Assembly (NCBI RefSeq): GCF_000421265.1 | Contig: NZ_ATWN01000001.1 | Coordinates: forward strand, 186,001-250,000 | Source of the DNA: Thalassospira lucentensis MCCC 1A00383 = DSM 14000 | Lineage (GTDB): Bacteria > Pseudomonadota > Alphaproteobacteria > Rhodospirillales > Thalassospiraceae | Reading direction: 5' to 3' | DNA length: 64,000 bases | Shown here: in pieces, positions 48,305 to 58,692 of the stretch | Layout of the letters: each line of letters starts with the position of its first letter | Numbering within the stretch: position 1 is the stretch's first letter | Notes under the pieces: model-generated | What the model was told of the DNA's origin: nothing | The model's database searches: none | Seen by the model: the letters and a program-made list of their open reading frames with translations, nothing else | Position numbers and translations under genes: made by a program

Positions 48305-48343
48305 ATTTTCGAATGGTTTTTGCATAAGTCTGCCGGGCGGGAC

Positions 48344-49132
48344 TTAGTTTTCGATTTGCTTAATGCCTGACGTTTTCTTTGGGATGCGTGACGCTGCCAA
48401 ATCAAGCACCCATTGCGGGGCCATTTTAAGCATGCCGATCAGAATATTCATCGGCCACGGGAATGCGATCATGCCTTTGTTTCTTTCCAGCCCGCGAACG
48501 ATTTTACGTGCGGCTTTGTCTGCCTGCATGAAAAAGGGCATCGGAAAATCATTGGCATCGGTAATCCGGCTTTTAACGAACCCCGGACAAATGACGTTTA
48601 CCTTGATGCCCGATGGGGCCAGTGCACCACGCAAGCCTTCGCCATAGGTGCGAATGGCGGCCTTACTGGCACAATATGCCGGGGCGGATGGCAATCCCCG
48701 CCAGGATGCCTGTGAGGCAACGACAGCGATTTGACCGTGCCCACGGATGCGCATCTTTTCAATCGCCGGATCAATGGTGTTAAGCACGCCGGCAACATTG
48801 GTAGCAAAGATATCGCGGACCTGTTCGGGGCTTTCGCCGTCGCCCCCTGTGCCGGCTGAGATGCCTGCATTAGCAATGACAAGGCTGAGTGCCGCGATCT
48901 CGTCGCATTGCGACACATAGGCCGCCATGGTTTCGCGCGCAGTGACATCAAGGACGTCTGCGAAGACGTTAGCACCGGCAGCACGGCATTCATTTTCAAC
49001 CAGTCGCAGGCGTGTCTGATCACGGCCACTGATGAACAGGGTGACACCCGTACGGGCAAATTGACGGGCAAGGGCTGCACCGATACCGGAACTGGCACCG
49101 GTGATCAGGATGGCATGGTATTGAAATGACAT
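48344..49132 (-). CDS. Short-chain dehydrogenase/reductase
   Basis: A 262-residue SDR with the nucleotide loop ITGASSGIGAALARQF near residue 10, an NAGISAGTGG block and the catalytic YCASK. The C-terminal extension is hydrophobic (MNILIGMLKMAPQWVLDLAA) and could lie on the membrane. Start at 49132; the longer frame upstream is not supported. It interrupts the plus-strand run between mltG and yicC. The substrate is unknown. Confidence 0.9.
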   Translation of the reverse strand: MSFQYHAILITGASSGIGAALARQFARTGVTLFISGRDQTRLRLVENECRAAGANVFADVLDVTARETMAAYVSQCDEIAALSLVIANAGISAGTGGDGESPEQVRDIFATNVAGVLNTIDPAIEKMRIRGHGQIAVVASQASWRGLPSAPAYCASKAAIRTYGEGLRGALAPSGIKVNVICPGFVKSRITDANDFPMPFFMQADKAARKIVRGLERNKGMIAFPWPMNILIGMLKMAPQWVLDLAASRIPKKTSGIKQIEN

Positions 49133-49339
49133 GGTTGCTCGTATGCAGTTCGGATGTGTCGATGTGTTATTTTGGCGGAACATGCTGCAGCATTGGGGCA
49201 GCATTATGAAATACTGCTCAGACATACCATATTGTCGGGACCTGTTTGGTGTTATCTCAATCGGGGCCGTGTTCGACCTTGGCGTGGCTGGGGGCAACCG
49301 TTATAAACACGCAAACATGAAATCAGACTGGATGAAAAT

Positions 49340-50224
49340 ATGACCGTATCAAGCATGACCGGATTTGCGCGCACAGATGGTGCTGCGGACGGCTTTGGCT
49401 GGACCTGGGAACTGCGCAGTGTCAATGGCAAGGGCCTTGATGTCCGTGTGCGCTTGAATGGCGGTTTTGAACGCCTTGAAGCCAAGGTCCGCGATGCGGT
49501 GTCAAAGCGGTTCAAACGCGGCAATATGGGCGTTACCCTCAATGTTGTACGCGCGTCGGACGGAAGTACCTATCAGGTTAATCGGGAACTGCTTTCTGAA
49601 CTGGTTTCCCTTGCCGAAGAATTTGACAACACCAGCAGCCTTTCAGCCGGAACAATTGCGGATTTGATGAACGTACGCGGCGTGCTTGAGACCGTTGAAA
49701 CGCAGGAAGATGATGCAAGTCGGGACGCCCGTGATGGTGCGGTCCTTGCCAGCTTGAGCGATGCGATTGATCAGATGGATGCACATCGTGCAGAAGAGGG
49801 TGCCAAACTCGATGCGATGCTGCGTGGGCATGTCGATAATATCGAGGCGACTGTTACCCATGCGGAAAGCTGTGCATCGGCGCGCGGAGATGCGATCAAG
49901 GAACGACTGAAACGCCAGATCGACGAACTGATGGATGCTGGAAAATTTGACCTGGAACGCCTCCATCAGGAAGCGGCCCTTCTGGCGACCAAGGCCGACA
50001 TTCGCGAAGAGATTGACCGTCTTAAGGCCCATATCATTGCCGCACGCGACATGTTGACCAAAGGTGGAGCCATTGGCCGTAAACTTGATTTCCTGTGTCA
50101 GGAATTCAATCGGGAAGCCAACACGCTGTGTTCCAAAGCCAATGACATCGAACTGACCAATTGCGGGATGGAGCTTAAAGTGATCATTGATCAGCTCCGC
50201 GAGCAGGTCCAGAACGTCGAATAA
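49340..50224 (+). CDS. YicC-family protein (putative endoribonuclease)
   Basis: 294 residues. It begins SSMTGFARTDG and has WELRSVNGKGLDVRVRL, the conserved YicC/YloC N-terminal block, then coiled-coil helices and the family C-terminus GRKLDFLCQEFNREANTLCSKAND. Family members have been reported as endoribonucleases affecting small RNAs. gmk follows 23 bp later, as in many bacteria. Confidence 0.94.
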   Translation: MTVSSMTGFARTDGAADGFGWTWELRSVNGKGLDVRVRLNGGFERLEAKVRDAVSKRFKRGNMGVTLNVVRASDGSTYQVNRELLSELVSLAEEFDNTSSLSAGTIADLMNVRGVLETVETQEDDASRDARDGAVLASLSDAIDQMDAHRAEEGAKLDAMLRGHVDNIEATVTHAESCASARGDAIKERLKRQIDELMDAGKFDLERLHQEAALLATKADIREEIDRLKAHIIAARDMLTKGGAIGRKLDFLCQEFNREANTLCSKANDIELTNCGMELKVIIDQLREQVQNVE

Positions 50225-50247
50225 GCGGGTAGGGAAGGAAACGCGAT

Positions 50248-50880
50248 ATGACTGAACAGGCAAGCCGCCGTGGCCTTATGCTGGTCTTCTGTGCGCCGTC
50301 CGGGGCCGGGAAAACAACTATTACCCGCCAGCTCCTTGAAAAAGACCACAAGATTTCGCTGTCGGTTTCGGCGACTACCCGTGAATCACGGCCCGGTGAA
50401 GACGAAGGCACGCATTATTTCTTTAAATCGGTTGATGAATTTAAGCACATGATCGCCGATGACGAGCTTCTTGAGTGGGCCGAAGTGTTTGGCAACTACT
50501 ATGGCACGCCGATGGCCCCGGTCGAAAAGGCGCTGTCAGAGGGGCACGACGTTCTTTTTGATATTGATTGGCAAGGTGCTCGTCAATTACGCGAAAAGGG
50601 CGGTGATGATGTTGTTTCGGTGTTTGTCCTACCACCGTCGTCAGGCGAACTCGAACGTCGTCTTCGCGATCGCGGACAAGATGCCGATGATGTGATTATG
50701 AAGCGCATGGCAAAGGCCGGTGCAGAAATCAGTCATTGGGAAGAATTCGACTACGTCCTGATCAATGATGACCTTGAACGCTGCCTTGCCGATGTGGAAC
50801 ATATCATTGGGGCAGAGCGCGTGAAACGGGCGCGGCAAACCGGGTTGCCGGGCTTTGTCAAAAAGCTTCTGACAGATTGA
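50248..50880 (+). CDS. gmk: Guanylate kinase
   Basis: Converts GMP and ATP to GDP. The P-loop is APSGAGKTTITR at residues ~11-22, and the GMP-binding region SVSATTRESRPGEDEGTHYFF follows. The 210-residue length is standard. GGAAGGA precedes the ATG. It is probably cotranscribed with yicC. Confidence 0.97.
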   Translation: MTEQASRRGLMLVFCAPSGAGKTTITRQLLEKDHKISLSVSATTRESRPGEDEGTHYFFKSVDEFKHMIADDELLEWAEVFGNYYGTPMAPVEKALSEGHDVLFDIDWQGARQLREKGGDDVVSVFVLPPSSGELERRLRDRGQDADDVIMKRMAKAGAEISHWEEFDYVLINDDLERCLADVEHIIGAERVKRARQTGLPGFVKKLLTD

Positions 50881-50893
50881 TCTATGACCTGGA

Positions 50894-50924
50894 AAATGGC
50901 CGCCTTACGAAGCGGCCATTTCGT
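50894..50924. terminator. Bidirectional terminator between gmk and rsmA
   Basis: AAATGGCCGC (50894-50903) pairs with GCGGCCATTT (50912-50921). The stem overlaps the last codons of the minus-strand rsmA gene. Confidence 0.7.
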
Positions 50925-51774
50925 CATGGATTTGCGTTAGGCGCACGAAATCTGCAACGCTGAGTTCTTCGGCCCGTGATGTTTCCGTAATTTCGGCCTT
51001 TGCCAGCAATTCACCCACATTGATGTTGAGCGTTTTTAAGCTGGCGCGCAGCATTTTACGGCGTTGGCCAAATGCGGCTTGTGTGATCTTTGCCAGACTG
51101 GTCAGGTCTATTTTCGTTCCGCGATCTTCTTTGGGGCGCAATTGCACCACAGCGGACGTCACTTTTGGCGGTGGGGTAAAGGCACTACGATGAACATCAA
51201 ACAGAATGTCACAATCACACAGATACTGACACAGTACCGAAAGGCGCCCGTAAGCTTTACTCTTGGGGCGGGCGACGACGCGTTCGGCAACTTCTTTCTG
51301 GAACATCAAGGTCAGGCTGGTGAACTGGTCAATCTGCATGAGCCAGTTAATCAAAAGCTGTGTTCCAACGTTATAGGGCAGGTTGGCGACGATCTTACGA
51401 GGGGCAGGGCCAAGTGTGGTGACATCTACATCCAACGCATCGCCGTCAATCACATGCAACGCATCGGGATAATGGTTGCTGATCTGTTCAAGAACCGGTT
51501 GGCAGCGTGGATCGCGCTCAATCACGGTCAGGTTGTTGGCACCATTGAACAGCAAGGCCCGTGTTAAGCCGCCGGGCCCCGGTCCGATTTCAATGACGGT
51601 CGCATCGTTAAGCGGTGCCGCAGCCCGGGCAATCCGGCCCGTCAGGTTAAGATCAAACAGGAAGTTCTGACCGAATTTCTTTTGCGCTGACAGATCATGG
51701 GTCGCAATGACCTCACGCAGCGGCGGTAAACCGTCATTGGCAAGTTTGCCAGATGGTGTGTTGTCTTCTGACAC
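50905..51774 (-). CDS. rsmA: 16S rRNA dimethyladenosine transferase RsmA (KsgA)
   Basis: Dimethylates two adjacent adenosines near the 3' end of 16S rRNA during 30S maturation. The SAM motif is [16 protein letters not shown], and the catalytic [11 protein letters not shown] follows. 289 residues with the C-terminal helical domain. The start is GTG, with AGGAG inside the end of pdxA. Last gene of lptF-lptG-lptD-surA-pdxA-rsmA, the same order as surA-pdxA-rsmA in E. coli. Confidence 0.96.
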   Translation of the reverse strand: MSEDNTPSGKLANDGLPPLREVIATHDLSAQKKFGQNFLFDLNLTGRIARAAAPLNDATVIEIGPGPGGLTRALLFNGANNLTVIERDPRCQPVLEQISNHYPDALHVIDGDALDVDVTTLGPAPRKIVANLPYNVGTQLLINWLMQIDQFTSLTLMFQKEVAERVVARPKSKAYGRLSVLCQYLCDCDILFDVHRSAFTPPPKVTSAVVQLRPKEDRGTKIDLTSLAKITQAAFGQRRKMLRASLKTLNINVGELLAKAEITETSRAEELSVADFVRLTQIHDEMAAS

Positions 51775-51780
51775 GTTTGG

Positions 51781-52797
51781 TCAGGCTCCTGTTGAAATAC
51801 GTTTGTGCGCCATGTCAGACGCCATTTTAAGCGCCGCGATCAAGCTATCAGGACGTGCAATGCCCTTGCCTGCGATGTTAAGGGCGGTGCCATGATCGGG
51901 CGATGTTCTGATAAATGGCAATCCCAAGGTGACATTTACACCACCATGGAAATCAAGGGTCTTGACCGGAATAAGCGCCTGATCATGATACGGACAAAGT
52001 GCCACGTCGTATTGCGCGCGGGCTTCTTCATGAAACATGGTGTCCGCTGGCAGCGGGCCAATGACATCAAGGCCTTCGTCCCGTAGTTTTTTGATGGCGG
52101 GTATCATGATGGTTTGTTCTTCAATGCCCATGGTACCGTCTTCACCAGCGTGCGGGTTTAGTCCCGCAATCGCAAGGCGTGGGTGCATAATCGCGAAATC
52201 GCGTTGTAGCGCCTTTGCCGTGATGTGACAAAGGATACCAATCAAAGCGGCCGTCAATTGCTTGGGGACCTCTGCAAGTGCAATATGGATTGTCAGTGGC
52301 ACGACACGCAGTTTTGCGTTCGCCAACATCATAACTGGGACCGTGCCCGGACCTGCGAGTTCCGCAAGAAATTCTGTGTGACCGGGATGTTTGAACCCGG
52401 CCGTATAAAGGGCACTTTTCTGGAGCGGGTTTGTCACAACGGCACTTGCCGCACCTGATCTTGTTAACTCTACCGCGCGCGTGATGCTGTCAATCACGAT
52501 TTTTGCCGTCGCGGGCGACGCTGTGCCGGGAATGATTGACGCGTTTGTATCTTCAATATCAAGAACTGGTAGTGCGCTTGTAAACGCAGTGGTCGTTTCT
52601 GAAATGTCGGAAAGACGAACAAGCGGGATATCAATTCCTGTTTGATCTATCGCCTGTTTTAAGATTCTGATCGGGGTCAACACGCAAAACGGCGACAAGG
52701 CATCATCGGTTCGGCGTTGCCATGCCTTCAGGGCAAGCTCCGGGCCGATGCCACCGGGCTCGCCGATGGTTAAGGCAATCGGCGCGATCTTGCTCAT
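51781..52797 (-). CDS. pdxA: 4-hydroxythreonine-4-phosphate dehydrogenase
   Basis: PdxA oxidises 4-phosphohydroxythreonine in the DXP-dependent route to pyridoxal phosphate. Metal-binding histidines are in HPGHTEFLAEL, LNPHAGEDG and CPYHDQALIP. 338 residues. It lies 23 bp after surA and 6 bp before rsmA. Confidence 0.96.
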   Translation of the reverse strand: MSKIAPIALTIGEPGGIGPELALKAWQRRTDDALSPFCVLTPIRILKQAIDQTGIDIPLVRLSDISETTTAFTSALPVLDIEDTNASIIPGTASPATAKIVIDSITRAVELTRSGAASAVVTNPLQKSALYTAGFKHPGHTEFLAELAGPGTVPVMMLANAKLRVVPLTIHIALAEVPKQLTAALIGILCHITAKALQRDFAIMHPRLAIAGLNPHAGEDGTMGIEEQTIMIPAIKKLRDEGLDVIGPLPADTMFHEEARAQYDVALCPYHDQALIPVKTLDFHGGVNVTLGLPFIRTSPDHGTALNIAGKGIARPDSLIAALKMASDMAHKRISTGA

Positions 52798-52820
52798 TGA
52801 AATATATCCCAGAGACCAGA

Positions 52821-54101
52821 TTATATCCGAATATCGATGAAGGCTTCACGACGAAGTTCGCGAAGTTTCCGACGTGCCAAGATATCAAGTCGTTCCATCA
52901 GCAGCCTGTTTTCGACACTTTTGCGATCCGGAAGGTTGCTTTTTTCGATCTTGTCGCAAACCATTACCAGAAGCGCACCACCGTCGACACGGATCACATC
53001 CGAAATTTGGCCTTTGTCTAGGCCACCAACCGCGCGGCTTACCGGACCGGAAAGGTCATTTGGTGAAATGCCTTTCATCTCGCCACTGAGATCAGAACCA
53101 AGATCAACAGCAACATTTGCCAAGGCCTGACAGCTGTCAGCAGTTTTTTTCGCATTATCCATGACTGCGAGTTTTGCATTCAATTGGTCTTGTGGTGTGT
53201 CGGCGGCAACCGGAACAAACAACTGGTAAAGATCAAGTCGGGTATCGGTAATGGCTGCGGCGTCACCGCGGCGGCGATCCAGAAGCTTGATGATGTAGTA
53301 GCCGCGTATGGTTTGGATCGGTGCGCTTACGTCACCGGGTTCAAGCTGATTGATGGCCAGTTGTAGTTCGCTTGCTACTTCACCGGCATACAGCCAACCC
53401 AAGTCACCACCTGCTGGCGCACTCGTGCTGGCGGAAATCTGTCGGGCAAGACCACCGAAATCAGCACCTTGATCCAGCGCCTTGAGGACTTCTTGTGCTG
53501 TTTGATAGACTTTGCTGCTGTCTTGCTGATTATCAACAGGAAGGAAAATCTCCTGTACCCGGTTGCGCGGCTTTCCCTGGTTGCTTTCGATGCGGGCAAG
53601 GTTCTCATCAATTTCAGCATCGGAAATCTGCACATCACGGCGCATCGTGCCCAGCAGTTTTTGCCACGCGACCTGCGGTTTGATCTGATCTTCGATGGTG
53701 CCTGCTGCGACCCGACGTTGTTCAAGGAATTTATCAAGCATCCCGCTTGCCAATCCGGCATTTTGCTCGATCGTTGATTTTGCAAGGTCGATATCGCTTT
53801 GCGTCACTTCAATGCCGCGACGTTCCGCCTCCTGCATTTGTAGCTTCTCATTGATCAGCTGTTGCAGAATTTGCGGAGCCATCTCATTGCTTTTTTGTGG
53901 CGTCATTTCGATGTTTGACGAAACGGCAATCAATTTAATGCGTTCGACAAGATCGATGATTGAAATCGGTTGGTCATTAACGACGGCAGCAACGCCAACT
54001 GGTGATTGGGCGCGTGCAATACCACCGGCAGACACCAGTATGACTGTGCTTAGAATGAAAAGGACGTTCTTGAATGCTACGGTCGAAAATTTTGAAATCA
54101 T
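52821..54101 (-). CDS. surA: Periplasmic chaperone/peptidyl-prolyl isomerase SurA
   Basis: 426 residues, close to the E. coli length. The signal peptide (FILSTVILVSAGGIARAQ) is followed by the SurA N-domain (INEKLQMQEAERRGIEVT). One well-conserved parvulin domain (VQEIFLPVDNQQDSSKVYQ to GYYIIKLLDRR) and a second, degenerate one follow. It escorts outer-membrane proteins, including LptD encoded just upstream, to the Bam complex. Confidence 0.94.
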   Translation of the reverse strand: MISKFSTVAFKNVLFILSTVILVSAGGIARAQSPVGVAAVVNDQPISIIDLVERIKLIAVSSNIEMTPQKSNEMAPQILQQLINEKLQMQEAERRGIEVTQSDIDLAKSTIEQNAGLASGMLDKFLEQRRVAAGTIEDQIKPQVAWQKLLGTMRRDVQISDAEIDENLARIESNQGKPRNRVQEIFLPVDNQQDSSKVYQTAQEVLKALDQGADFGGLARQISASTSAPAGGDLGWLYAGEVASELQLAINQLEPGDVSAPIQTIRGYYIIKLLDRRRGDAAAITDTRLDLYQLFVPVAADTPQDQLNAKLAVMDNAKKTADSCQALANVAVDLGSDLSGEMKGISPNDLSGPVSRAVGGLDKGQISDVIRVDGGALLVMVCDKIEKSNLPDRKSVENRLLMERLDILARRKLRELRREAFIDIRI

Positions 54102-54107
54102 TCTATC

Positions 54108-56285
54108 TTACAATCCGGCTGCAGATGCAAATTCGCCCAGGGTCTTGAATACGAGGCGGAACAAAAATTCGTCGGACTCACCCAAGTCCTGATCCTGATA
54201 GAAGGTACGACGAACCCGACCATCAAAGATGAAGCATTCATCCTCGTACACAAAGCCGACACCGTACTCAAGTGGGTCATCCTGATCAATGTCATAACGG
54301 CTATAGGCCATGCCGGACCAGAATTCACTAAATTGGCGCTCTGCTTTGAAATACAGTTCTTCGCGCTCGTTGAACTCTTCACTGCCGGCATCGTCGGTGA
54401 AATGTACGTAGGTCGTGTTGAGGCGTAGTGTATCTATCGAGCCAACAGTGGCCGACACTTGATTACGTCTAGCAGAAAAATCATCGTTATCGAGACGATA
54501 GCGATAGGTGAGGTCAAGGTATTTACTCGGCGAGACGGTTACGCGGCCCACGTAGTCAGACAGATGTTCGTCAAGGCCAGACCCTGGGGCAAAGGTATTG
54601 TTGTCATTTGCGCGATAGCTTTGGCCAAACATGGCACTGGTGTAACCACCAGACTGACCATATACGCCCCATTCCAAGCCGTAACTTGCGCGGAAACCAT
54701 CTTCTGCCCGGTCAAGTCCACCGAAACGGTCATGCGCCATCAGGTTAATATCGTCAAATTCAAACGACTGGGAATCTTCGTTTGAAATTTCGTCGGGGTT
54801 GCCGCCATTGGGCGACCATGCGGCCATGGCCATTGGTTTGATGATATGGTGGTATTCGCCCTGATCACTGACGAAAGGCATACTCCAGTCAATCGCAGCC
54901 AAGGGCAACAGCCGCCCAGTATATCCGCTATAGTCACTTTTTCCGTCTCGTTCGACGTCTGAGACAATATAGTTGTCGCTACGCACGGATAAGCTAAGTT
55001 TGGTGACGTCGCCCATTGATCCGATATACGGAAGAGCCCATCCAGCTTTGGCGGAGACACGGTGCGAATCTGCACCATCTTCGCGGGTCAGTGAAAGCCC
55101 ATCAAGGTCCAATGTTGTGTAGCTGCCATATTTCGCGGGCTCCGTTTGGCCGTGGAACTCCATATGGGGCAAGATGATAGGCGTTGTATCGCGGTCATCA
55201 TCTTCCTTCAGTCCCTGGAAATAATATCCGTCAATACGACTGTAACTGGCACCCCGGAATCCCTCCGTGAACAGGTTGGAGGTTAAGACAGACGGCGAAT
55301 CAAATCCGTAACGTGACTGATATGTTTTGTTAGATGCCTGCTCTGCATCAAAGCCCCAGCGCCAAGTCTCATCAATGTCAAACCGGCCCTCGGCGTCGAT
55401 ATGGCCTTGGAAACGGTCATCGCTGTCACGTGTTACACTGCCATCAAATTCCATCTCACCACTGTCAAACCGTTGACGGTATTCTGTCGCCAGAACAGGA
55501 CCTTCATCTGTGGTATAGATCGGTGTTAAAGTTACGTCTTTGCTTTTGTCTATGGCGACGTAGTAGGGCTGCGCAAAGAAAGAGCCAACATAGCTCGTGC
55601 TACCAAAGGATGGCGCAAGGAGGCCTGATTGGCGCTTTACTGTCGGGTCCGGATGCTGCAAATACGGGGTATAAAGGATCGGAATACCGCCCACTTCCAA
55701 TCTGGCGTCTTCGTATTCAACAGTCTTTGCGTCGGCGTCGTGCATGACGCGCGCAGCGCGAATGCGCCAAAGAGGAGGGCTGTCGCTGTCGTCTTCGCAT
55801 ACCTTGCAAGGCGAATAGACGGCTTTGGCAATTTCAGTAAAGTTTCCGCCACTGCGCCGTGCGCCGGTGCCCGCAATGCGCGTGTTTTCATCCAGTAGAA
55901 TGTAAATGTCTTTGACAATGCCGTTTTTAAAATCGCCGCTCAGCTCAACATAACTTGCAAACGTCACTTCGCCGTTTGGTTCTGTGATGCTGACGTTTCC
56001 TGAGGCGGTCATGACGTCTTGGGATTGATCATAGCTGACAGTATCAGCGAGAAGAATACGGCCTTCGCGCGATATTTCGACGTTGCCGCGTGCGGTTACA
56101 GTTTGAAGCTCGCGGTTATAATCTACTTCATCGGCACTAAACAGAAGTGCCGGTTCTTCCTCTCCTGCTTGGGAAGATGTCGCCTGCGCCTTGGCTGTGC
56201 TGATGCTGAACCCAACAAAAAACATTCCGCATCCCAATATGGTACCGGCGGCGAGTTTTTTGATCATTCCCCCTGTCATGGCCAT
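54108..56285 (-). CDS. lptD: LPS-assembly protein LptD
   Basis: The outer-membrane barrel that inserts LPS at the cell surface. The 725-residue protein has a signal peptide, an OstA-type jellyroll (ADEVDYNRELQTVTARGNVE) and a long beta-barrel region with alternating strands. Cysteines in YSPCKVCEDD and near the C-terminus (EDECFIFDG) could form the disulfides that govern LptD folding. GAGGATG overlapping the lptG stop supports the ATG at 56285. Confidence 0.95.
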   Translation of the reverse strand: MAMTGGMIKKLAAGTILGCGMFFVGFSISTAKAQATSSQAGEEEPALLFSADEVDYNRELQTVTARGNVEISREGRILLADTVSYDQSQDVMTASGNVSITEPNGEVTFASYVELSGDFKNGIVKDIYILLDENTRIAGTGARRSGGNFTEIAKAVYSPCKVCEDDSDSPPLWRIRAARVMHDADAKTVEYEDARLEVGGIPILYTPYLQHPDPTVKRQSGLLAPSFGSTSYVGSFFAQPYYVAIDKSKDVTLTPIYTTDEGPVLATEYRQRFDSGEMEFDGSVTRDSDDRFQGHIDAEGRFDIDETWRWGFDAEQASNKTYQSRYGFDSPSVLTSNLFTEGFRGASYSRIDGYYFQGLKEDDDRDTTPIILPHMEFHGQTEPAKYGSYTTLDLDGLSLTREDGADSHRVSAKAGWALPYIGSMGDVTKLSLSVRSDNYIVSDVERDGKSDYSGYTGRLLPLAAIDWSMPFVSDQGEYHHIIKPMAMAAWSPNGGNPDEISNEDSQSFEFDDINLMAHDRFGGLDRAEDGFRASYGLEWGVYGQSGGYTSAMFGQSYRANDNNTFAPGSGLDEHLSDYVGRVTVSPSKYLDLTYRYRLDNDDFSARRNQVSATVGSIDTLRLNTTYVHFTDDAGSEEFNEREELYFKAERQFSEFWSGMAYSRYDIDQDDPLEYGVGFVYEDECFIFDGRVRRTFYQDQDLGESDEFLFRLVFKTLGEFASAAGL

Positions 56286-56289
56286 TTAA

Positions 56290-57393
56290 CTAGCCATCCT
56301 CAAGATGTAGCAATGTTGAAACCCCTAGCAACAAAGAAATACCGGCAGGTGCCCATGCCGATAAAATTGGTGGAATGCCGCCTGATACACCCAGTGCCGA
56401 AATGACATCCGTACAGAAATAAAGAATGAAGCCGGTAGCAACCCCCCCACCGATAACAAGAGACACACGCCGCCGTCGAGAAAATTTAAGGCAAAAGGCC
56501 GCTGCAATCAGGACCATAGCACATAAAAGTAGGGGGCGTGAGAGTAGGCTGTGGAAATGAATTCGGTGGCGGGTCGCATTGAAGCCTGCACGTTCCAGCA
56601 AATTGATGAACGGCTTTAAGTCCCAGAACGACATGGTTTCAGGTGATGCAAAACTATCTTGAATTTTACGTGCGGTAAGGTTTGTGGGCAGCATCAATTC
56701 ACTGTTAAACGTACTTGCTTGTCCCGGATTAAACGTCCAGACATCATAAAAATGCCAAGTACCCGGCTCCAGCATCGCACGTTTCGCATCAAGGCGCGTT
56801 GTAAAGTCATCGGAATTTTCAAACCGGAAAACAGTCACATTACGCAGATCAATTTTGTCACCTTCCTGACTACGCACTTCGCGGGCATAGATCACAGCTT
56901 GGCCATCTTGAGTGCCTTGGCGCAACCAAAGCCCGCTTGATGACAGGTTCATCACGCTAACATTGTTCTGAAGGTAACGTGCCTCAAGCATCTCGTAGCG
57001 CTGCAGCAATATCGATGACAGCGGGTTAAGTGCCGCAACCTGCAGCGTACCAAGGATCAGTGCGCACATAAATGGTGGTAGTAGAAACTGCCACGCAGAA
57101 ACACCTGCTGCGCGGGTGACGACAAGTTCCTGATTGCCCGTAAGTTTCCAGAACGAGAACATTGAGCCAAATAAAACCGCAAACGGCAAAACCTTTTCCG
57201 TCATGAACGGAATGCGGCTTGCTGCCATTTGAAAGACGATACTGACTGTTGCATCCGGCTTTCCACCCGCACGGCGCAGCAATTCGATGCTGTCGCCAAT
57301 CATGATCAAACCGATCAGAAGGGCGAGGATCGCCAAAATCGAAAGCAGAACATGTTTGCCAAAATACCACGTCAGCGTTGGAGATATTCTCAT
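56290..57393 (-). CDS. lptG: LPS export ABC transporter permease LptG
   Basis: A 367-residue permease with three N-terminal and three C-terminal membrane helices around a periplasmic jellyroll. With LptF and the LptB ATPase (not in this window) it pulls LPS from the inner membrane. It overlaps lptF by 4 bp (ATGA). The order lptF-lptG-lptD is conserved in alphaproteobacteria (recall). Confidence 0.93.
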   Translation of the reverse strand: MRISPTLTWYFGKHVLLSILAILALLIGLIMIGDSIELLRRAGGKPDATVSIVFQMAASRIPFMTEKVLPFAVLFGSMFSFWKLTGNQELVVTRAAGVSAWQFLLPPFMCALILGTLQVAALNPLSSILLQRYEMLEARYLQNNVSVMNLSSSGLWLRQGTQDGQAVIYAREVRSQEGDKIDLRNVTVFRFENSDDFTTRLDAKRAMLEPGTWHFYDVWTFNPGQASTFNSELMLPTNLTARKIQDSFASPETMSFWDLKPFINLLERAGFNATRHRIHFHSLLSRPLLLCAMVLIAAAFCLKFSRRRRVSLVIGGGVATGFILYFCTDVISALGVSGGIPPILSAWAPAGISLLLGVSTLLHLEDG

Positions 57394-58508
57394 GCCTTGG
57401 CCTCTTCACTGGCCGCGCGGCTGGCGCGAATTTGTGGTCCGCGGAATGTCCAGTAAAGCCCTAAAATAATTGGCAGCAGAGCGTTGGCATACATCAGTGG
57501 AATAAGTGCCGGGTTCTTTGCTGCCAAGTTTTTCATGGCAATGGCCACAGCCTGACTAAGAACCATAACCCCGATGGCGCCCAGTAGGCGCCCGCTTTGC
57601 CCGCGTCGCGAAAAACTACTCGAAACGAGAACAGCCAACGCAATACTGGCAAACCCGATAGCATAAAGCGGCGAAATCAAACGGTCATGACCTTCGGCAC
57701 GGAATGCGCCAATATCGTTTGATGAAATGTTTGGCGGTACACCCGTCAGAAGATTGAATACATTGCGTTCGCGCGCTTCGCGATAGCGCAAGGCCGGATC
57801 TTCTGTACTATGGGCAATATCTACGGCATAGCGATCAAAATACAGGATCGACATTGTGCCGTCGTCCGGGTTTACTTCCTGCCGGTTACCGTCAAGGAGG
57901 ACAATGCGGGGGCCTTCATCGGTGCGAACAAGCGCACCATGCTTTGCCATCATTGTCGTTTGTTTTTCGGGATCGCGGGAGTCATGGACAAGAATGCCAA
58001 GAAGCTCGTTATCACGGCCCACTTCACGGACATAGACAGTCAATCCATCAAGATCGGTGAAACTGCCTTCCTGCAACAGGACTGATGAAAAATCATTGCG
58101 GATCGAGAATTGCAGTTCCTTGAACTGTTGATAGCTGTAAGGCAAATAGAACAGTGTCAGGAAGTAACCAAATCCAGCGGTCATAACGGCAAGCATCAAG
58201 GTCGGCTTTACAAGCGCCCATTGGCTTAGACCTGCAGAGCGCATTACAATCAGCTCACGATCTTGAATAAGTTTGTTGTAGGTAAACACCACAACAAAAA
58301 ACAACGAGATCGGCAGAATGATGGCCAGAAAACTTGGTAGCAGCAATGACGTCAGCTGCAAAAACACCGAGACGGATAGGCCCCGGTTCACAATCATTTC
58401 CACAAAACGCAGACTTTGCGACAGCCAAATGACACAGAGGAGCCCCAGTGTCACAAAGACCATCAAAATTAGCTGCTGTTTTAGCATATATCGGGTTAAG
58501 CGATTCAT
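57390..58508 (-). CDS. lptF: LPS export ABC transporter permease LptF
   Basis: 372 residues from the ATG at 58508; a TTG six codons upstream is also open. It has the same topology as LptG: hydrophobic helices near residues 15-35, 55-75 and 100-120, a periplasmic domain, then three more. The conserved YNKLIQDRELIVMRSAGLSQW coupling helix is present. First gene of the LPS-export operon. Confidence 0.93.
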   Translation of the reverse strand: MNRLTRYMLKQQLILMVFVTLGLLCVIWLSQSLRFVEMIVNRGLSVSVFLQLTSLLLPSFLAIILPISLFFVVVFTYNKLIQDRELIVMRSAGLSQWALVKPTLMLAVMTAGFGYFLTLFYLPYSYQQFKELQFSIRNDFSSVLLQEGSFTDLDGLTVYVREVGRDNELLGILVHDSRDPEKQTTMMAKHGALVRTDEGPRIVLLDGNRQEVNPDDGTMSILYFDRYAVDIAHSTEDPALRYREARERNVFNLLTGVPPNISSNDIGAFRAEGHDRLISPLYAIGFASIALAVLVSSSFSRRGQSGRLLGAIGVMVLSQAVAIAMKNLAAKNPALIPLMYANALLPIILGLYWTFRGPQIRASRAASEEAKA

Positions 58509-58692
58509 CGGGCGGATTATAGACAAGCAATCAGAAACCGAAACAGGAAATTGTTCTCAAATGCCTTCAAATCGTATGGAATTTCCGAATGCAGGCAATT
58601 TGTGTGCGGGGATGAATAGGCTGGGTGGAAACCAACGCGCCATCGTCATCTTGCAATAACGATGGTGCAGCTGACTCTGGGAAATGAGTTTG

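Noticed and set aside
58637-58668. 10-bp inverted repeat between the acyl-CoA dehydrogenase and lptF genes as a terminator
   Set aside because: No T-run follows on either strand; it remains an unexplained dyad upstream of lptF.
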